A stretch of DNA of 64,000 nt from Palsa-504 sp963818225 (GCA_963818225.1 CAWFRO010000014.1:248001-312000), one strand, 5' to 3'; numbered from the stretch's first letter, positions 17,669-26,781 are shown. The notes: generated by a model from the letters alone, not told the origin. Made by a program: numbers and translations.

Positions 17669-19793
17669 TTAAGCCGCGTCCGGCAGCGGGGCGGGCAGCG
17701 GCTCGGCGTGCAGGATGGTCAGCCGCGACACGGCCCGGGTGAGCGCCACGTACAGCCGGTGCAGGCCCCTGGCCTCGGCCTGGGCGATCAGGGCGGGCTC
17801 GACCACGATGACGTGATCGAACTCCAGGCCCTTGGCCAAGGTGACCGGCACCAGCGTCAGCCGGGAGTCCGAGCCGGGGGTGCCATGCTCCACCCCGGCG
17901 GCGTCCAGCGCGCCGGCCAGGCTGCGCACCTGCGGGTCGGCGGCAATGACGGCGACCGACCCGGGCCGGATGGCGGCCTGCGCGCACGCCGCCACCAGCT
18001 CGCGGGCCAGGGCGGCCGGCGGCACCCGGACGATATCCAGCGCGCCGGGGTCGGCCCGCAGCGAGGTGGCCGGCCGCAGCTCGGGGGCGATGACGGCCAG
18101 CAGCGACGAAGCGTAGTCCAGGATCTGCCGCGGCACGCGGTACCCCACCGACAGCTCCCGGACGCCGGTATCCGCCTTGCCCAGGTGGGACAGCAGCGAG
18201 TCCCAGGACGGCGCGGCCCAGGGCGTGGTGCCCTGGGCGAGGTCGCCGAGCACCGTGGCCGCGCCGGTGGAGCACCGCCGGCCCAGGGCGCGGCATTCCA
18301 TCGGCGACAGGTCCTGCGCCTCGTCGATCACCACATGGGCCAGGCTGGGAGTCCGCGTGATCAGGTCGCGCGCCTCGTCGATGAGCACCACGTCGGCCGG
18401 CGACCAGCGGGCCGACCCGGGCCCGCGCGGTGGCGGCGACCACACGATCGCGGCCTGCTCGTCCGGGGTGAGCAGGCCGTCGGCCGCCTCGGCCAGGGCG
18501 CCGGCCGAGGACAGCAGCCCGAATACCAGCCGGACGGGATCCACCTTGGGCCAGATCGCCTCGACCGCCGAACGAACCGGGCGGGAGCGCCGGACCGCCT
18601 CGTGCGTTCGGTCGTCACAGGCTTCCCCGGCCGCCTCCATCTGGGTCAAGATCACGTGCGCGATCCGGTGCTCGAGCAGCTCGCGCGCCGCGCCGTAACG
18701 CACGCCCCGGTGCCGCAGCTCGTGGACCAGCTCCTCCAGCTCCCAGGCGGCCACCCGCCAGCGCCGGGCGCCGCGCGGCAGGACCACGGCCTCGGCCGGC
18801 CGCCGCACCGAGGACCACACGGCCCGCCGCAGCACCTCGGCCATCCGCGCGTCGCCCTTGACGATCGCGGCCGCCTCGGGGTCCGATCCGCGGACGGGGG
18901 GCGACCCCGACGATCTGACCAGCTCAGTGACGGTCGTCTGGGTGACGTCCACCTCGCCGAGAGCAGGCAGCACGTTGCGGATGTAGGACAGGAAGGCCTG
19001 GTTCGGCCCGACGATGACCACTCCGCGCCGGCGGACCTGCTCCCGGTGCGCGTAGAGCAGGTAGGCCACCCGGTGCAGGCCGACGGCCGTCTTCCCGGTG
19101 CCCGGTGCGCCCTGCACGCAGACGGTCTGCGCGGCGTCGGCCCGGACGATGTCGTCCTGGTCCGGCTGGATGGTGGCCACGATGTCGCGCATGGGCCCGG
19201 ACCGCGGCCGCTCGATCTCGTCGATGAGGATCCGGCTCGGCCCTGTTTGCGTCTTTTGGGCCGAACGGTCGGTGGTGAACAGCTCGTCCTCATACGCGGT
19301 CAGCTCGCCGCCGGAAAAGCCGAAGCGGCGGCGCAGCTCCAGGCCCATCGGGTCCGCGCTGCTGGCCCGGTAAAACGGCCGGGACACCGGGGCCCGCCAG
19401 TCGATCACCGCGGGCGTGCCGTCGGGATCGTGCACATGCCTGCGGCCGATGTGGAAGCTGTGCCCGGCCACCCCGTCATCGGATGTTCCGGCGGGGATAT
19501 CCCGGTGGGGGTATCCCGGGTGTGGATATCCCGGCTGTGGATATACCGGTTTCGGATATTCCGGGTGCGGGTCCGGGGCCGGCACCGTAGTCGAGCCGGC
19601 CGAAGAACAGCGGGGTGTCCGGGATGTCCTTGAGGGCTTCGGCCCGGTGGTACAGGTCGGCCTTGAGGTACTCCAGCGAGACCCGGTCGCCGGCCATCGG
19701 CGTGAGCGACAGCACGTGCTCGCGCATCAGCTCGAGATAATCCCGCGAGCGCCGCAGCTGCTCGCGTTCGGCGGTAAGGACGGGATCAGCCAC
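17669..19793 (-). CDS. HelD/HelR-type RNA polymerase-recycling helicase (frame broken in repeat)
   Basis: This is a UvrD-like superfamily 1 NTPase of about 700 residues. The N-terminal coiled segment (ADPVLTAEREQLRRSRDYLE), FFGRLDY and FHIGRRHVHD...VIDWRAPVSRPFYRA are typical of actinobacterial HelD/HelR. So are Walker A QGAPGTGKTAVGLHR, Walker B HVVIDEAQDLSPMEC and C-terminal VTLAKGLEFDHVIV. HelD-class proteins pull stalled polymerase off DNA; HelR also displaces rifamycins. The frame changes inside a 15-bp tandem repeat (19484-19572) between FFGRLDYG and HSFHIGRR. GTG at 19793 begins 35 bp after the ROK gene stop, so both may be cotranscribed. Role in rifamycin tolerance is inference. Confidence 0.87.
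19484..19572. repeat. 15-bp minisatellite in the helD-like gene
   Basis: Units resembling GGATATCCCGGCTGT recur with core positions at 19484, 19498, 19512, 19527, 19542 and 19557. The last three intervals are exactly 15 bp and the first two are 14 bp. Two missing bases are exactly what is needed to pass from the upstream reading frame to the downstream one. On the coding strand it encodes a PGYPH-type pentapeptide repeat. Confidence 0.8.
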
Positions 19794-19827
19794 GAGGACG
19801 GGAACCTATCACCGCGTGGTCGGGAAG

Positions 19828-21048
19828 TCACGCGGTTTTCTGCTCGGCGGCGGGCCAGGCGGACAGCCCGCGCGGGGTGAGGAAGGCGTCGAAGACCAGC
19901 TCGGACGCACCGGTAAGCACGCCCAGGTCGCCCAGGTTGGACGGCAGCAGGGCGGGCGGATCGCCGCGGCGGAATCGCATCAGGGTGGACTGGTAGCCGG
20001 CCTGCACCGCGGCCGGGTCGGCCAGCAACAGCGAGGCGGCGAGGCCGGACAGGCTGACGGCCGCCGGGTCATGCGCATTCACCAGGGCGCCGATGCCGCG
20101 GCCGAGCGCCCTGGCCGCCAGGGCCAGGGCGCGGCGGCTGGCCGGGTCGGTGCCCGCCGTCGCGATGACCTGATCGGCCTGGCGCATCCGGTCGCCGCCC
20201 TCAGGTGCCCCGGCCGCCCGGAGCAGGCCGCGGGCCCCGGCGTCGAGTTCCCAGCAGCCGACCGACCCGCACCGGCATGGCTCGTCGCTCCCAGTGAGCG
20301 GCATGTGGCCGAACTCCCCGGCCGATCCGTACGCGCCGGACACGGGCAGGCCGCCGGACAGCAGCACCCCGCCGATGCCGGTCGCGACGTGCAGGTGCAG
20401 GGCGACCGGCACGTCGCGCAGCACGCCCCGGCGCGCCTCCGCCAGCCCGGCCAAGGTCGCATCGTTGCCGGCCAGGACCGGGCCCGCGGCCACCACGGCC
20501 CCCAGCGCGGCGGTCACGTCGACGCCCTGCCATTCGGTCAGGGTCGGCTGGACCATCGTGCCGCCGCGGACGGGCGACGGGACCGCGACGCCCACGCCGA
20601 TGACGCGCTCACCGAACTGCCGGCCGCGGATCGCCAGTCGGTCCGCGGCATCGTGCAGCATTCCCGTGCCCGAACTGGCCCCCCGCTCCTGGCGGTCCAG
20701 TACCGTGCCGCGGCCGGTCAGCTCGAACGCGGCCACGGTAAAGGAGTCATCCCGCAGGTCGACCGCGAGCGCGACCGGGCCCTGGGCGTGCGCCGACGGC
20801 ACGCCGGTAGGGCGCCCGCGGGCACGCTGCGCCGCCACGTCGACCGGGCTGGCCAGCTCCTCGATCAGCCGCCGTCCGGCCAGGTCGCGGACGAGCACGG
20901 TGGCCGTGCCCCGGGCCAGGCTGAGCTGCCTGGTGAGCTCGGCCCGGGTGAGCCGGCCGCCGCCGTCGTGGACGGCGCGCAACAGCCGCACGAGATTATG
21001 CGCGCGCAATTCGGCACTGGTGGTCGCGGCACCCTCGTCCCTACGCAC
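19828..21048 (-). CDS. ROK family transcriptional regulator
   Basis: This 406-residue protein has a MarR-like winged helix at the N-terminus (LRAHNLVRLLRAVHDGGGRLTRAELTRQLSLARGTATVLVRDL) fused to a ROK sugar-kinase-like domain. The ROK part shows the zinc motif CRCGSVGCWE near residue 255 and the GEFGHMPL segment. It probably represses sugar uptake or catabolism genes in response to a sugar ligand, but no sugar genes are adjacent. The start is GTG at 21048. The helD-like gene follows by 34 bp. Confidence 0.88.
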   Translation of the reverse strand: MRRDEGAATTSAELRAHNLVRLLRAVHDGGGRLTRAELTRQLSLARGTATVLVRDLAGRRLIEELASPVDVAAQRARGRPTGVPSAHAQGPVALAVDLRDDSFTVAAFELTGRGTVLDRQERGASSGTGMLHDAADRLAIRGRQFGERVIGVGVAVPSPVRGGTMVQPTLTEWQGVDVTAALGAVVAAGPVLAGNDATLAGLAEARRGVLRDVPVALHLHVATGIGGVLLSGGLPVSGAYGSAGEFGHMPLTGSDEPCRCGSVGCWELDAGARGLLRAAGAPEGGDRMRQADQVIATAGTDPASRRALALAARALGRGIGALVNAHDPAAVSLSGLAASLLLADPAAVQAGYQSTLMRFRRGDPPALLPSNLGDLGVLTGASELVFDAFLTPRGLSAWPAAEQKTA

Positions 21049-21083
21049 ACCTACGATCGTGCCATCCCCGTCTCGCGGGGCGG

Positions 21084-22025
21084 CTACCAGTCCCAGTGGA
21101 AGCCGACTGCGGTCTGCTCGGCCAGGCGCAGGTAGCGGTGCACCGCGAACTGGCTGTCCAGGGCCACGGGCTCACGCTCGACGATCGGCCCGTCCAGCCC
21201 GTCCCAGACCGCCCACACGACGTTTCCCGGCAGCCGGTCCGGGTGAAACTGGACGCGAACATCGAGATTCTCGACGAAGGCCTGCACCACCCGCCGGAAC
21301 TCCGGCGGCGGCGGCGCCGCGTAGTGGAAGCTCGCCGAATACTCCAGGGTGGCCGTTTCCCCCGCCATCAGCGGCTTGGCCAGCAGCATATCGACCACGT
21401 ACAGGCCCGCAACCGGCTGGTATACCGGGCCGGCCAGGCCGCTGAATCCCTGCCCGGCCTCAATGGTCAGCGCATTCGTATCGGCCCGGTAAGGAATCCG
21501 GTCTACGCCGTCGGCAATCGCCTCGATCACGTGGATAACGCGGTGCCTGGCCGGCCATCCGTCTGGGCCCAGGTAATGGTGGTCGTGCAGGGAGAGCGTC
21601 TTGACCCGCCGGCTCCCGAGCCTGCTCGCCTTATCTTCACGGATGGCCCGCGGCCCGGAGAGCACGCGGACGTGCGCGGATCCCTCCCACAGCTTGAGCA
21701 GCTGCGCCCGCTCCGGCGGGCCGAGCGCGAATGCGTCCATGAAAAGGAAGAGGGTGGCCTTGCTGAGCAGCTTGCCCGAAAGAGCGCGGGCCGCGGTGTC
21801 TTTGAGCTGGCGCGGCAGCAGGTCAACATCGCCTTCTGCCCTCGGATGCTCCCACAGGTAATGGGCGAGTACCTCGGCCACCGCGAGCTGGTTGACCTGC
21901 CCGGCCCGGCTGCGTTCCGCATACTGCTCCCATTTCCGCCGGTAACGGCCCGGGCGCAGCAGCAACTCGCGAAGGTATGCCCCGGCCGCCTGTACGCCGG
22001 TGGGCAGCGCGGAACCTCCCGGCAT
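21084..22025 (-). CDS. Uncharacterised protein with helical N-terminal domain
   Basis: This protein of about 313 residues is not one I recognise. The first 110 residues are helical and charged (AYLRELLLRPGRYRRKWEQYAERSRAG...LAVAEVLAHYLW), reminiscent of a helix-turn-helix or sensory N-terminus. The second half is beta-rich, with SLHDHHYLGPDGWPARHRVIHVIEAIADGVDRIPYR and an ending AVHRYLRLAEQTAVGFHWDW. That arrangement resembles transcriptional regulators of unknown class seen in streptomycetes. There is no signal peptide or transmembrane segment. GTG at 22028 immediately precedes the ATG at 22025; either could be used, with AAGGGAG upstream. It is followed by the ROK gene on the same strand after 35 bp. 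Confidence 0.75.
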   Translation of the reverse strand: MPGGSALPTGVQAAGAYLRELLLRPGRYRRKWEQYAERSRAGQVNQLAVAEVLAHYLWEHPRAEGDVDLLPRQLKDTAARALSGKLLSKATLFLFMDAFALGPPERAQLLKLWEGSAHVRVLSGPRAIREDKASRLGSRRVKTLSLHDHHYLGPDGWPARHRVIHVIEAIADGVDRIPYRADTNALTIEAGQGFSGLAGPVYQPVAGLYVVDMLLAKPLMAGETATLEYSASFHYAAPPPPEFRRVVQAFVENLDVRVQFHPDRLPGNVVWAVWDGLDGPIVEREPVALDSQFAVHRYLRLAEQTAVGFHWDW

Positions 22026-22177
22026 CACCTCGGGCGCAGTCTCCCTTAATCCGTGCGGGCGAATCGCTCCATTCGTCAGCTATGGTACGGCTGATTCGCA
22101 TGTAGCACACGGCGGCGGGAGATAAAGACATGGAGTCGGGCCGCCGGCGGCCGCGGCGGTCGCCGGCGGCCCGAGGC

Positions 22178-22309
22178 CTACTGGGACAGCTCCTCCAGCA
22201 CGCGCCGCCGCTGGCGCGGCCCGAAGATCCCGATCATGAGGCCCGGGATGAGCGCGCCGGGAATCGTGATCAGGATGATCCAGTTCAGCGGCGCGCCCGG
22301 AGCGAACAC
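22178..22309 (-). CDS. Possible small membrane protein
   Basis: A short open frame, not longer than about 43 codons from GTG at 22309, encodes one hydrophobic segment (PLNWIILITIPGALIPGLMI) followed by a basic tail FGPRQRRRVLEELSQ. The residue pattern looks protein-like and the frame is open upstream to a stop near 22390 without another start codon. It may therefore be the surviving or frame-shifted end of a slightly longer gene. No clear ribosome binding site is seen. Low confidence. Confidence 0.35.
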   Translation of the reverse strand: MFAPGAPLNWIILITIPGALIPGLMIGIFGPRQRRRVLEELSQ

Positions 22310-22507
22310 CCATCCGCAGATGATGACGCCGCCCCAGGCGCCGGACGTGCGCCGTGCGCCGCTACCTGTTTCGCGGCGGCGTCGGTTAGTTATGTGATGA
22401 TCCGGGATTTAAGGGCTAGGAACGTGCTGCGGATCCTGACGAGCGTGCTGTGACGGCCACACCGGATCCGACTTCGCACCCAGACAGGGGCGAGCCGTAA
22501 TTACCGC

Positions 22508-22561
22508 GGTGGATCCGGGTTCTGCGGAGTATTCAGGCAACTCCAGTTGCCCGGATCCACC
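22508..22561. repeat. Palindrome related to the dispersed hairpin elements
   Basis: Arms GGTGGATCCGGG (22508-22519) and its reverse complement (22550-22561) match perfectly over 12 bp around a 30-nt loop. A further AGCCGGATCCACCAC copy follows at about 22567. The ATCCGGG core is shared with the elements at 3841 and 15467, but overall similarity is limited. Confidence 0.55.
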
Positions 22562-23138
22562 ACAAGAGCCGGATCCACCACGGAAGCCGGACCCACTGCG
22601 CTGCTGACGAGGCGCGGCATCACCATCAGCCACGCCACCACCTTGACGCCTCACCTGCGGCCAGCACCGCCATCCCCGCCGCCCGCAACCGACGCGGCCC
22701 AGAAGACGGTGACGGCACACGATGATGATTCCGGGGCCTGCGAGCCGGCATGCCACGTCCGGGCGCCGGTCCGGGCGCCGCACGGCTATCCTGCGGCCAT
22801 CGCCTTGGGCCTGCCGGACCAGCTCTTGGCGCGCGCGGCCGCGCTGGCGTGGTCCGGAGCACCTGCCGCCAGGCGCGTTGCGATCCGGCAGGCGCGCGGT
22901 GCCAGCTGGCCTCCGCCGTTCGGATGCTGCCACCCGGGGTCAGGGGGTGGCAGGTAAAACGGGGAAAGGACGGCGAAATATTCGCCGGAATACCTGATCG
23001 GGGAGCCACGACGAGACGAGCTCCTCGGCAAATAACTCCTGGTAGTAGCGTTATGGCTGCGTTAATCGGATTGTTGGATGCTTTGGGCGGGATGTCAACC
23101 CTTCTTAGCGACGTTTTCTTCCTTTCACCGGCAAAATT

Positions 23139-23160
23139 AATTGCTTATGGTCAAGCAATT
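23139..23160. promoter_or_regulatory. Operator-like inverted repeat upstream of marR
   Basis: AATTGCTT and AAGCAATT form a perfect 8-bp inverted repeat with a 6-bp spacer in the middle of an AT-rich island, about 250 bp before the MarR gene. The size and composition suit a MarR-dimer site. No regulator has been assigned. Confidence 0.5.
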
Positions 23161-23410
23161 GTTCGGGCGAAGACGGCCCGAGGCAGGGCTGGCCAGCGGC
23201 CAGGCAGGGCTGATGATGGTCCCGGGTGGCGGGGTCAGTGTTCGCGTATGGCGGTGTTCTGGGCAGGTCGGCGGCGCCGGAGGTGGGGTGCCAGAGGCGA
23301 GGCGCTGGAGGTGGGAAGCGGCACGCCGGAGGTGGGGACGCGGGACGGCTGGCGTGGTGGCGGGGCCGGGGGGCCGCGCAGTGCCGCCGGGTAGAAGGTA
23401 AATTCAGGTT

Positions 23411-23890
23411 ATGTCCGGGACTGACGGACAGCCGCTCTGGCTGACCGACGAGGAGCAGCAGGCGTGGCGGGCTACTGTCCACCTGAGCTTGCTGCTCATG
23501 CGCCAGCTCGACCACGATCTGGCCGAGCACGGCCTGACCGGGCGCGATTACGAGATCCTGGTCGAGCTGTCCGAAGCGCCGGAACACCGCCTGCGGATGA
23601 CCGACCTGGCCGACGCGACCAGCCAGTCACGGAGCCGGCTGTCGCACCAGATCTCACGCATGGAAAAGCGCGGCCTGGTCCAGCGCGACAACTGCGAGGG
23701 CGACAAGCGCGGCACGTTCGCCGTGCTGACCCAGGCCGGATTCGACGCCATCGAGCGCGTGGCGCCCTACCACGTGGAGCACGTCCGCCGTCACTTCGTC
23801 GACCGGCTGACGCCGCACCAGCTGGCTGAGATCACGTCCGCCTTCCAGCCGGTGGTGGACCACCTGCACAAGATCCGCGGCCGCGACTAG
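23411..23890 (+). CDS. MarR family transcriptional regulator
   Basis: This is a 159-residue winged-helix protein of normal MarR length. The recognition region RMTDLADATSQSRSRLSHQISRMEKRGLVQRDNCEGDKRG matches the family's helix-turn-helix and wing, and N- and C-terminal helices form the dimer interface. ATG at 23411 has a weak AAGG upstream. The gene stands alone, convergent with the GNAT gene. The AT-rich palindrome at 23139 could be its autoregulatory site (inference). Confidence 0.9.
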   Translation: MSGTDGQPLWLTDEEQQAWRATVHLSLLLMRQLDHDLAEHGLTGRDYEILVELSEAPEHRLRMTDLADATSQSRSRLSHQISRMEKRGLVQRDNCEGDKRGTFAVLTQAGFDAIERVAPYHVEHVRRHFVDRLTPHQLAEITSAFQPVVDHLHKIRGRD

Positions 23891-23927
23891 GCTCGAGCTT
23901 TCCGGTGGCACAGCAGCGGCACCGGCC

Positions 23928-24779
23928 TCAGAACAGCACCGACATGAACTGGCCGGTGTCGGTGAAGCCGGTCCGCCGGTACGCCGCCCGGGCGGGCGTG
24001 TTGAAGTCGTTCACGTAGAGGGAGACCACCGGAGCGATCGACCGCGCCGACTCGACCACGACCGCGGCCATGCCGGGCGCGGCCAGGCCCTGACCGCGGT
24101 ACTCCGGCCGGACCCAGACGCCCTGCACCTGGCACGCCTGCGGGGTCGCCGCGCCGATCTCGGCCTTGAAGATCACTTTTCCGTCCTCGATCCGGGCGAA
24201 CGCCCGGCCGCTGCGGATCAGCTGCACGAGGCGGGCCCGGTAGGAGGCGCCGCCGTCCCCGATGGTGGGCGAGATGCCTACCTCTTCGGTGAACATCGCG
24301 ACGCAGGCCGGCCACAGGATGTCGAGCTCATCCAGCTGTACCCGCCGGACCAGCGGATCGGGCGGCACCAGCGGCGGCCCGTTGATGACCATGACCGGCT
24401 GCACCGCGCGGACCTCCCTGGCCGGCCCCCACCGCGGCCGCAGCACGGCCCACAGGGCCTGGACCTCGTCGGCCGGCCCGACGACGGACGAGCACCGCCG
24501 TCCCTGCCGCAGCGCCAGGTCCGCGAAGGCCGCGACCGCATCGGGCGTGGCCGCGACGGGAACCAGATTGGCGCCGGAATAGCACAGCGACTCCAGCCGG
24601 CCGCCCCGCCCGTGCCCCCACATCTGCGCGCCGAGCCTGCTGGGTTCCAGGCCGAGTGCGCGCACACGGGAACTGACGAATACGTGCATCACCGGATCGC
24701 GGTCGCAGATGGCGAGAACCGCATCGCGGTCCCGATCATCGAGCAACCGTACCGCGGACGACGCCTTTGCCCGCAACAT
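23928..24779 (-). CDS. DUF4081 GNAT family N-acetyltransferase
   Basis: This 283-residue protein has an N-terminal DUF4081 domain (about residues 10-120) and a C-terminal GNAT domain. The acetyl-CoA motif A/B region is VQGVWVRPEYRGQGLAAPGMAAVV and the terminal YVNDFNTPARAAYRRTGFTD is typical. A close family member in mycobacteria lies directly beside the ispG-rip1-dxr cluster. Here the same order is kept, but a peptidase and a DeoR gene intervene. The acetylated substrate is unknown. Confidence 0.9.
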   Translation of the reverse strand: MLRAKASSAVRLLDDRDRDAVLAICDRDPVMHVFVSSRVRALGLEPSRLGAQMWGHGRGGRLESLCYSGANLVPVAATPDAVAAFADLALRQGRRCSSVVGPADEVQALWAVLRPRWGPAREVRAVQPVMVINGPPLVPPDPLVRRVQLDELDILWPACVAMFTEEVGISPTIGDGGASYRARLVQLIRSGRAFARIEDGKVIFKAEIGAATPQACQVQGVWVRPEYRGQGLAAPGMAAVVVESARSIAPVVSLYVNDFNTPARAAYRRTGFTDTGQFMSVLF

Positions 24780-24840
24780 GAGGCCAGCCTACACGCGGAC
24801 AATAGCGCGGGAAGTTCTCATCCGGGACTGGGCTTTGGCG

Positions 24841-26439
24841 TCAGCTCCCCGGTCCCGGATCCGGTACCGCCGGGCAGGTGGCATTGACCAGCCCGGCGCC
24901 CTGCGGGAGGGCACCGGTGGCGAGATAGGCGTTCAGATAGCCCTGCACGCAGGCGTCCGAGGGCTGGGAGAACGACTGCCCGTGGTTGCCGCTTCCGGTC
25001 ACGACCACCATCCGGGCCGAGGGCAGCAGCTTGTGCGCGTCCTGCGCTCCGGCGTAGGGGGTGGCCGGATCGAGCGTGCCCTGCAGCATCAAGATGCCGG
25101 GCAGCCCGGTGCCCTTGATCTGCAGCGGGTCGGCCGGGCCGTGCACCGGCCAGAACGCGCAGGCCGCGTTGTACCACGCGTTCCCCCAGGCGTAGAACGG
25201 CGCGGTCTTGTAGACCATCTCGGTGTCGGAGGTCCAGTAGGCGAAGCTGCGCGGCCAGCTGACGTCCGCGCACTCCACCGCGCTGTAGACGGCGAACTCA
25301 TTCTCGTTCTGGACGCCGTAGGACTGGTACTGGCCGATCAGGGACGTGGCGTCCGCTGAGTTCAGGTACGCCGACAGCGCATGGGCCAGGCCTGGCCACA
25401 GGTCGTCGTCGTAGCCGCCGAGCAGGTAGGTGTCATCGAACTCGTCGGCCCCGATCACGCCGTTGGCCGGGTGGGCCGCCAGCTGGCTGCGGGCCCGGTA
25501 ATAGGAGGCCTGCACCTGCGCGGGCGTGCTGCCGAGATCAAAGCTGCTGTTGTACTGCGCGACCCAGGAAAAGAACGCGTCAATACGGCTCTGGAAGGCG
25601 TAATCCTGGCCGATATTGTCGCTGTACCAGACGCCGGTCGGATCGACGGTGCTATCCAGGACCATGCGGCGGACGCGGGCGGGAAACAGCGTGGCGTATA
25701 CCTGGCCGATATACGTGCCGTAGGAGAACGCGAAATAATTGATTTTCGCTACGCCGAACGCCGCGCGGATGGAGTCCAGGTCGCGGGCCACGTTCTGGGT
25801 GGTCATGTACGGAAGCAGCCAGCTGAAGGCCCGCTCGCAGTCAGCGGCGTACGTTCGGGCCCGGCTGACGAGCACCTGCTCGGCGGCGGCACTGGCCGGG
25901 ATGTAGTCCGGGCGTGGGCCGGAGAAGAAGCCGGGCTCGCAGCTGAGCTGGGGTACCGACGACCCGACGCCGCGCGGGTCGAAGCCCACGATGTCGTAGT
26001 CCCGCGCCACCGCCGGGCTGAGCCCGCCCGCCACCTCGGCGGCCAGGGACAGGCCGCTGGCCCCGGGACCGCCCGGGTTGACGAGCATGATCCCCTGCTG
26101 CTGGGCGGCCGGGGCGCTCGCGGGGATCATGTCGAGCGCGAGGCTGATGTGCCTGCCGCCGGGATCGGCGTAGTTCAGCGGCACGCTCAGCGTGGTGCAG
26201 TCGGGAATGCCCAGCTGGCCGGTCGTCCCGGTGCAGGCGTGCCAGTGCAGCGTGCTGCGGGTCGGGACGATCGGCCCGGCGTCCGCCGCAGCGCCCGCGG
26301 CCGCAGGCGTGCTGGCGGCCGGCGTGCTGGCGGCCGGGCTCGGCGACGTGGCCGAGGCCGGGCCGCCCGCGGTGCAGGCCGTGACCGCGAGCAGCGCGGC
26401 CGCGCCGAAGGCGAGCGCCGCCGTGACGCGGCGCGCCAC
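24841..26439 (-). CDS. Secreted alpha/beta hydrolase, tripeptidyl aminopeptidase (TAP)-type
   Basis: This 532-residue protein starts with a lipoprotein-like signal (LAFGAAALLAVTAC) and a Ser/Ala/Pro linker. The oxyanion segment is NPGGPGASG. The nucleophile motif reads FAFSYGTYIG instead of the usual G-Y-S-Y-G, and the acid and histidine are in GTLDPATPY and GSGNHGQS. A C-terminal TAP-like domain closes the protein. Streptomyces relatives are extracellular aminopeptidases. GTG at 26439 lies within a repetitive stretch without a clear ribosome binding site, so the true start may be elsewhere. Confidence 0.87.
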   Translation of the reverse strand: MARRVTAALAFGAAALLAVTACTAGGPASATSPSPAASTPAASTPAAAGAAADAGPIVPTRSTLHWHACTGTTGQLGIPDCTTLSVPLNYADPGGRHISLALDMIPASAPAAQQQGIMLVNPGGPGASGLSLAAEVAGGLSPAVARDYDIVGFDPRGVGSSVPQLSCEPGFFSGPRPDYIPASAAAEQVLVSRARTYAADCERAFSWLLPYMTTQNVARDLDSIRAAFGVAKINYFAFSYGTYIGQVYATLFPARVRRMVLDSTVDPTGVWYSDNIGQDYAFQSRIDAFFSWVAQYNSSFDLGSTPAQVQASYYRARSQLAAHPANGVIGADEFDDTYLLGGYDDDLWPGLAHALSAYLNSADATSLIGQYQSYGVQNENEFAVYSAVECADVSWPRSFAYWTSDTEMVYKTAPFYAWGNAWYNAACAFWPVHGPADPLQIKGTGLPGILMLQGTLDPATPYAGAQDAHKLLPSARMVVVTGSGNHGQSFSQPSDACVQGYLNAYLATGALPQGAGLVNATCPAVPDPGPGS

Positions 26440-26781
26440 GCGCCCGGCCCGGGGATGCCGCCCGGCCCAGGGATGCCGCCCGGCCCGGCGAGGTCCGCCG
26501 TCCCGGCGAGGTCCGCCAGCCGGGGATGTCCGCCGTCCGGGCGAGGTCGGCCGTCCGGGCGAGGCATCGACATGCCCCCATCATGCCGTAGGGCCGGGAC
26601 CAGCGCGGGGCGCCGCAGGAAGCGCCCGCGAGCCGAGCGGGACAAACAGCGACATCCGTCCCCGGAACCCAACACGCGTGGGAAACGTCTGAATTGATAC
26701 GGATGGCGCTACCGAGGACCACCGCACGGGTCCGGGCGCCACCCCCCGCTGCGAGGAGGGGAAGATGGAGGAGGGGGAAGG
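26440..26781. other. Intergenic region with tandem repeats between peptidase and DeoR gene
   Basis: The peptidase and DeoR genes diverge from this 340-bp region. The part nearest the peptidase (about 26445-26570) consists of short GC-rich repeats: an 18-bp unit containing GGGATGCCGCCCGGCCC and a 15-bp unit containing GGCGAGGTCCGCC. The part nearest deoR is purine-rich (GGAGGGG, GGAGGGGGAAGG) and supplies its ribosome binding site. No gene seen. Confidence 0.6.

Larger units (their letters stand above)
22310..23410. other. Gene-poor 1.1-kb interval
   Basis: No open frame here has both a ribosome binding site and family resemblance. It holds palindrome 22508-22561, degenerate GC-rich sequence at 22600-22960, and an AT-rich island at about 23030-23170 with an operator-like inverted repeat. 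A short frame from ATG 23052 starts MAALIGLLDALGGMSTLLSD and looks protein-like for about 40 residues, but then runs into Gly/Arg-rich low-complexity sequence. It may be a gene remnant. Confidence 0.55.

Noticed and set aside
22130..22453. Plus-strand open frame of 107 codons
   Set aside because: It runs antisense to the small membrane-protein-like frame, has no ribosome binding site, and its composition is that of a shadow frame in GC-rich DNA.
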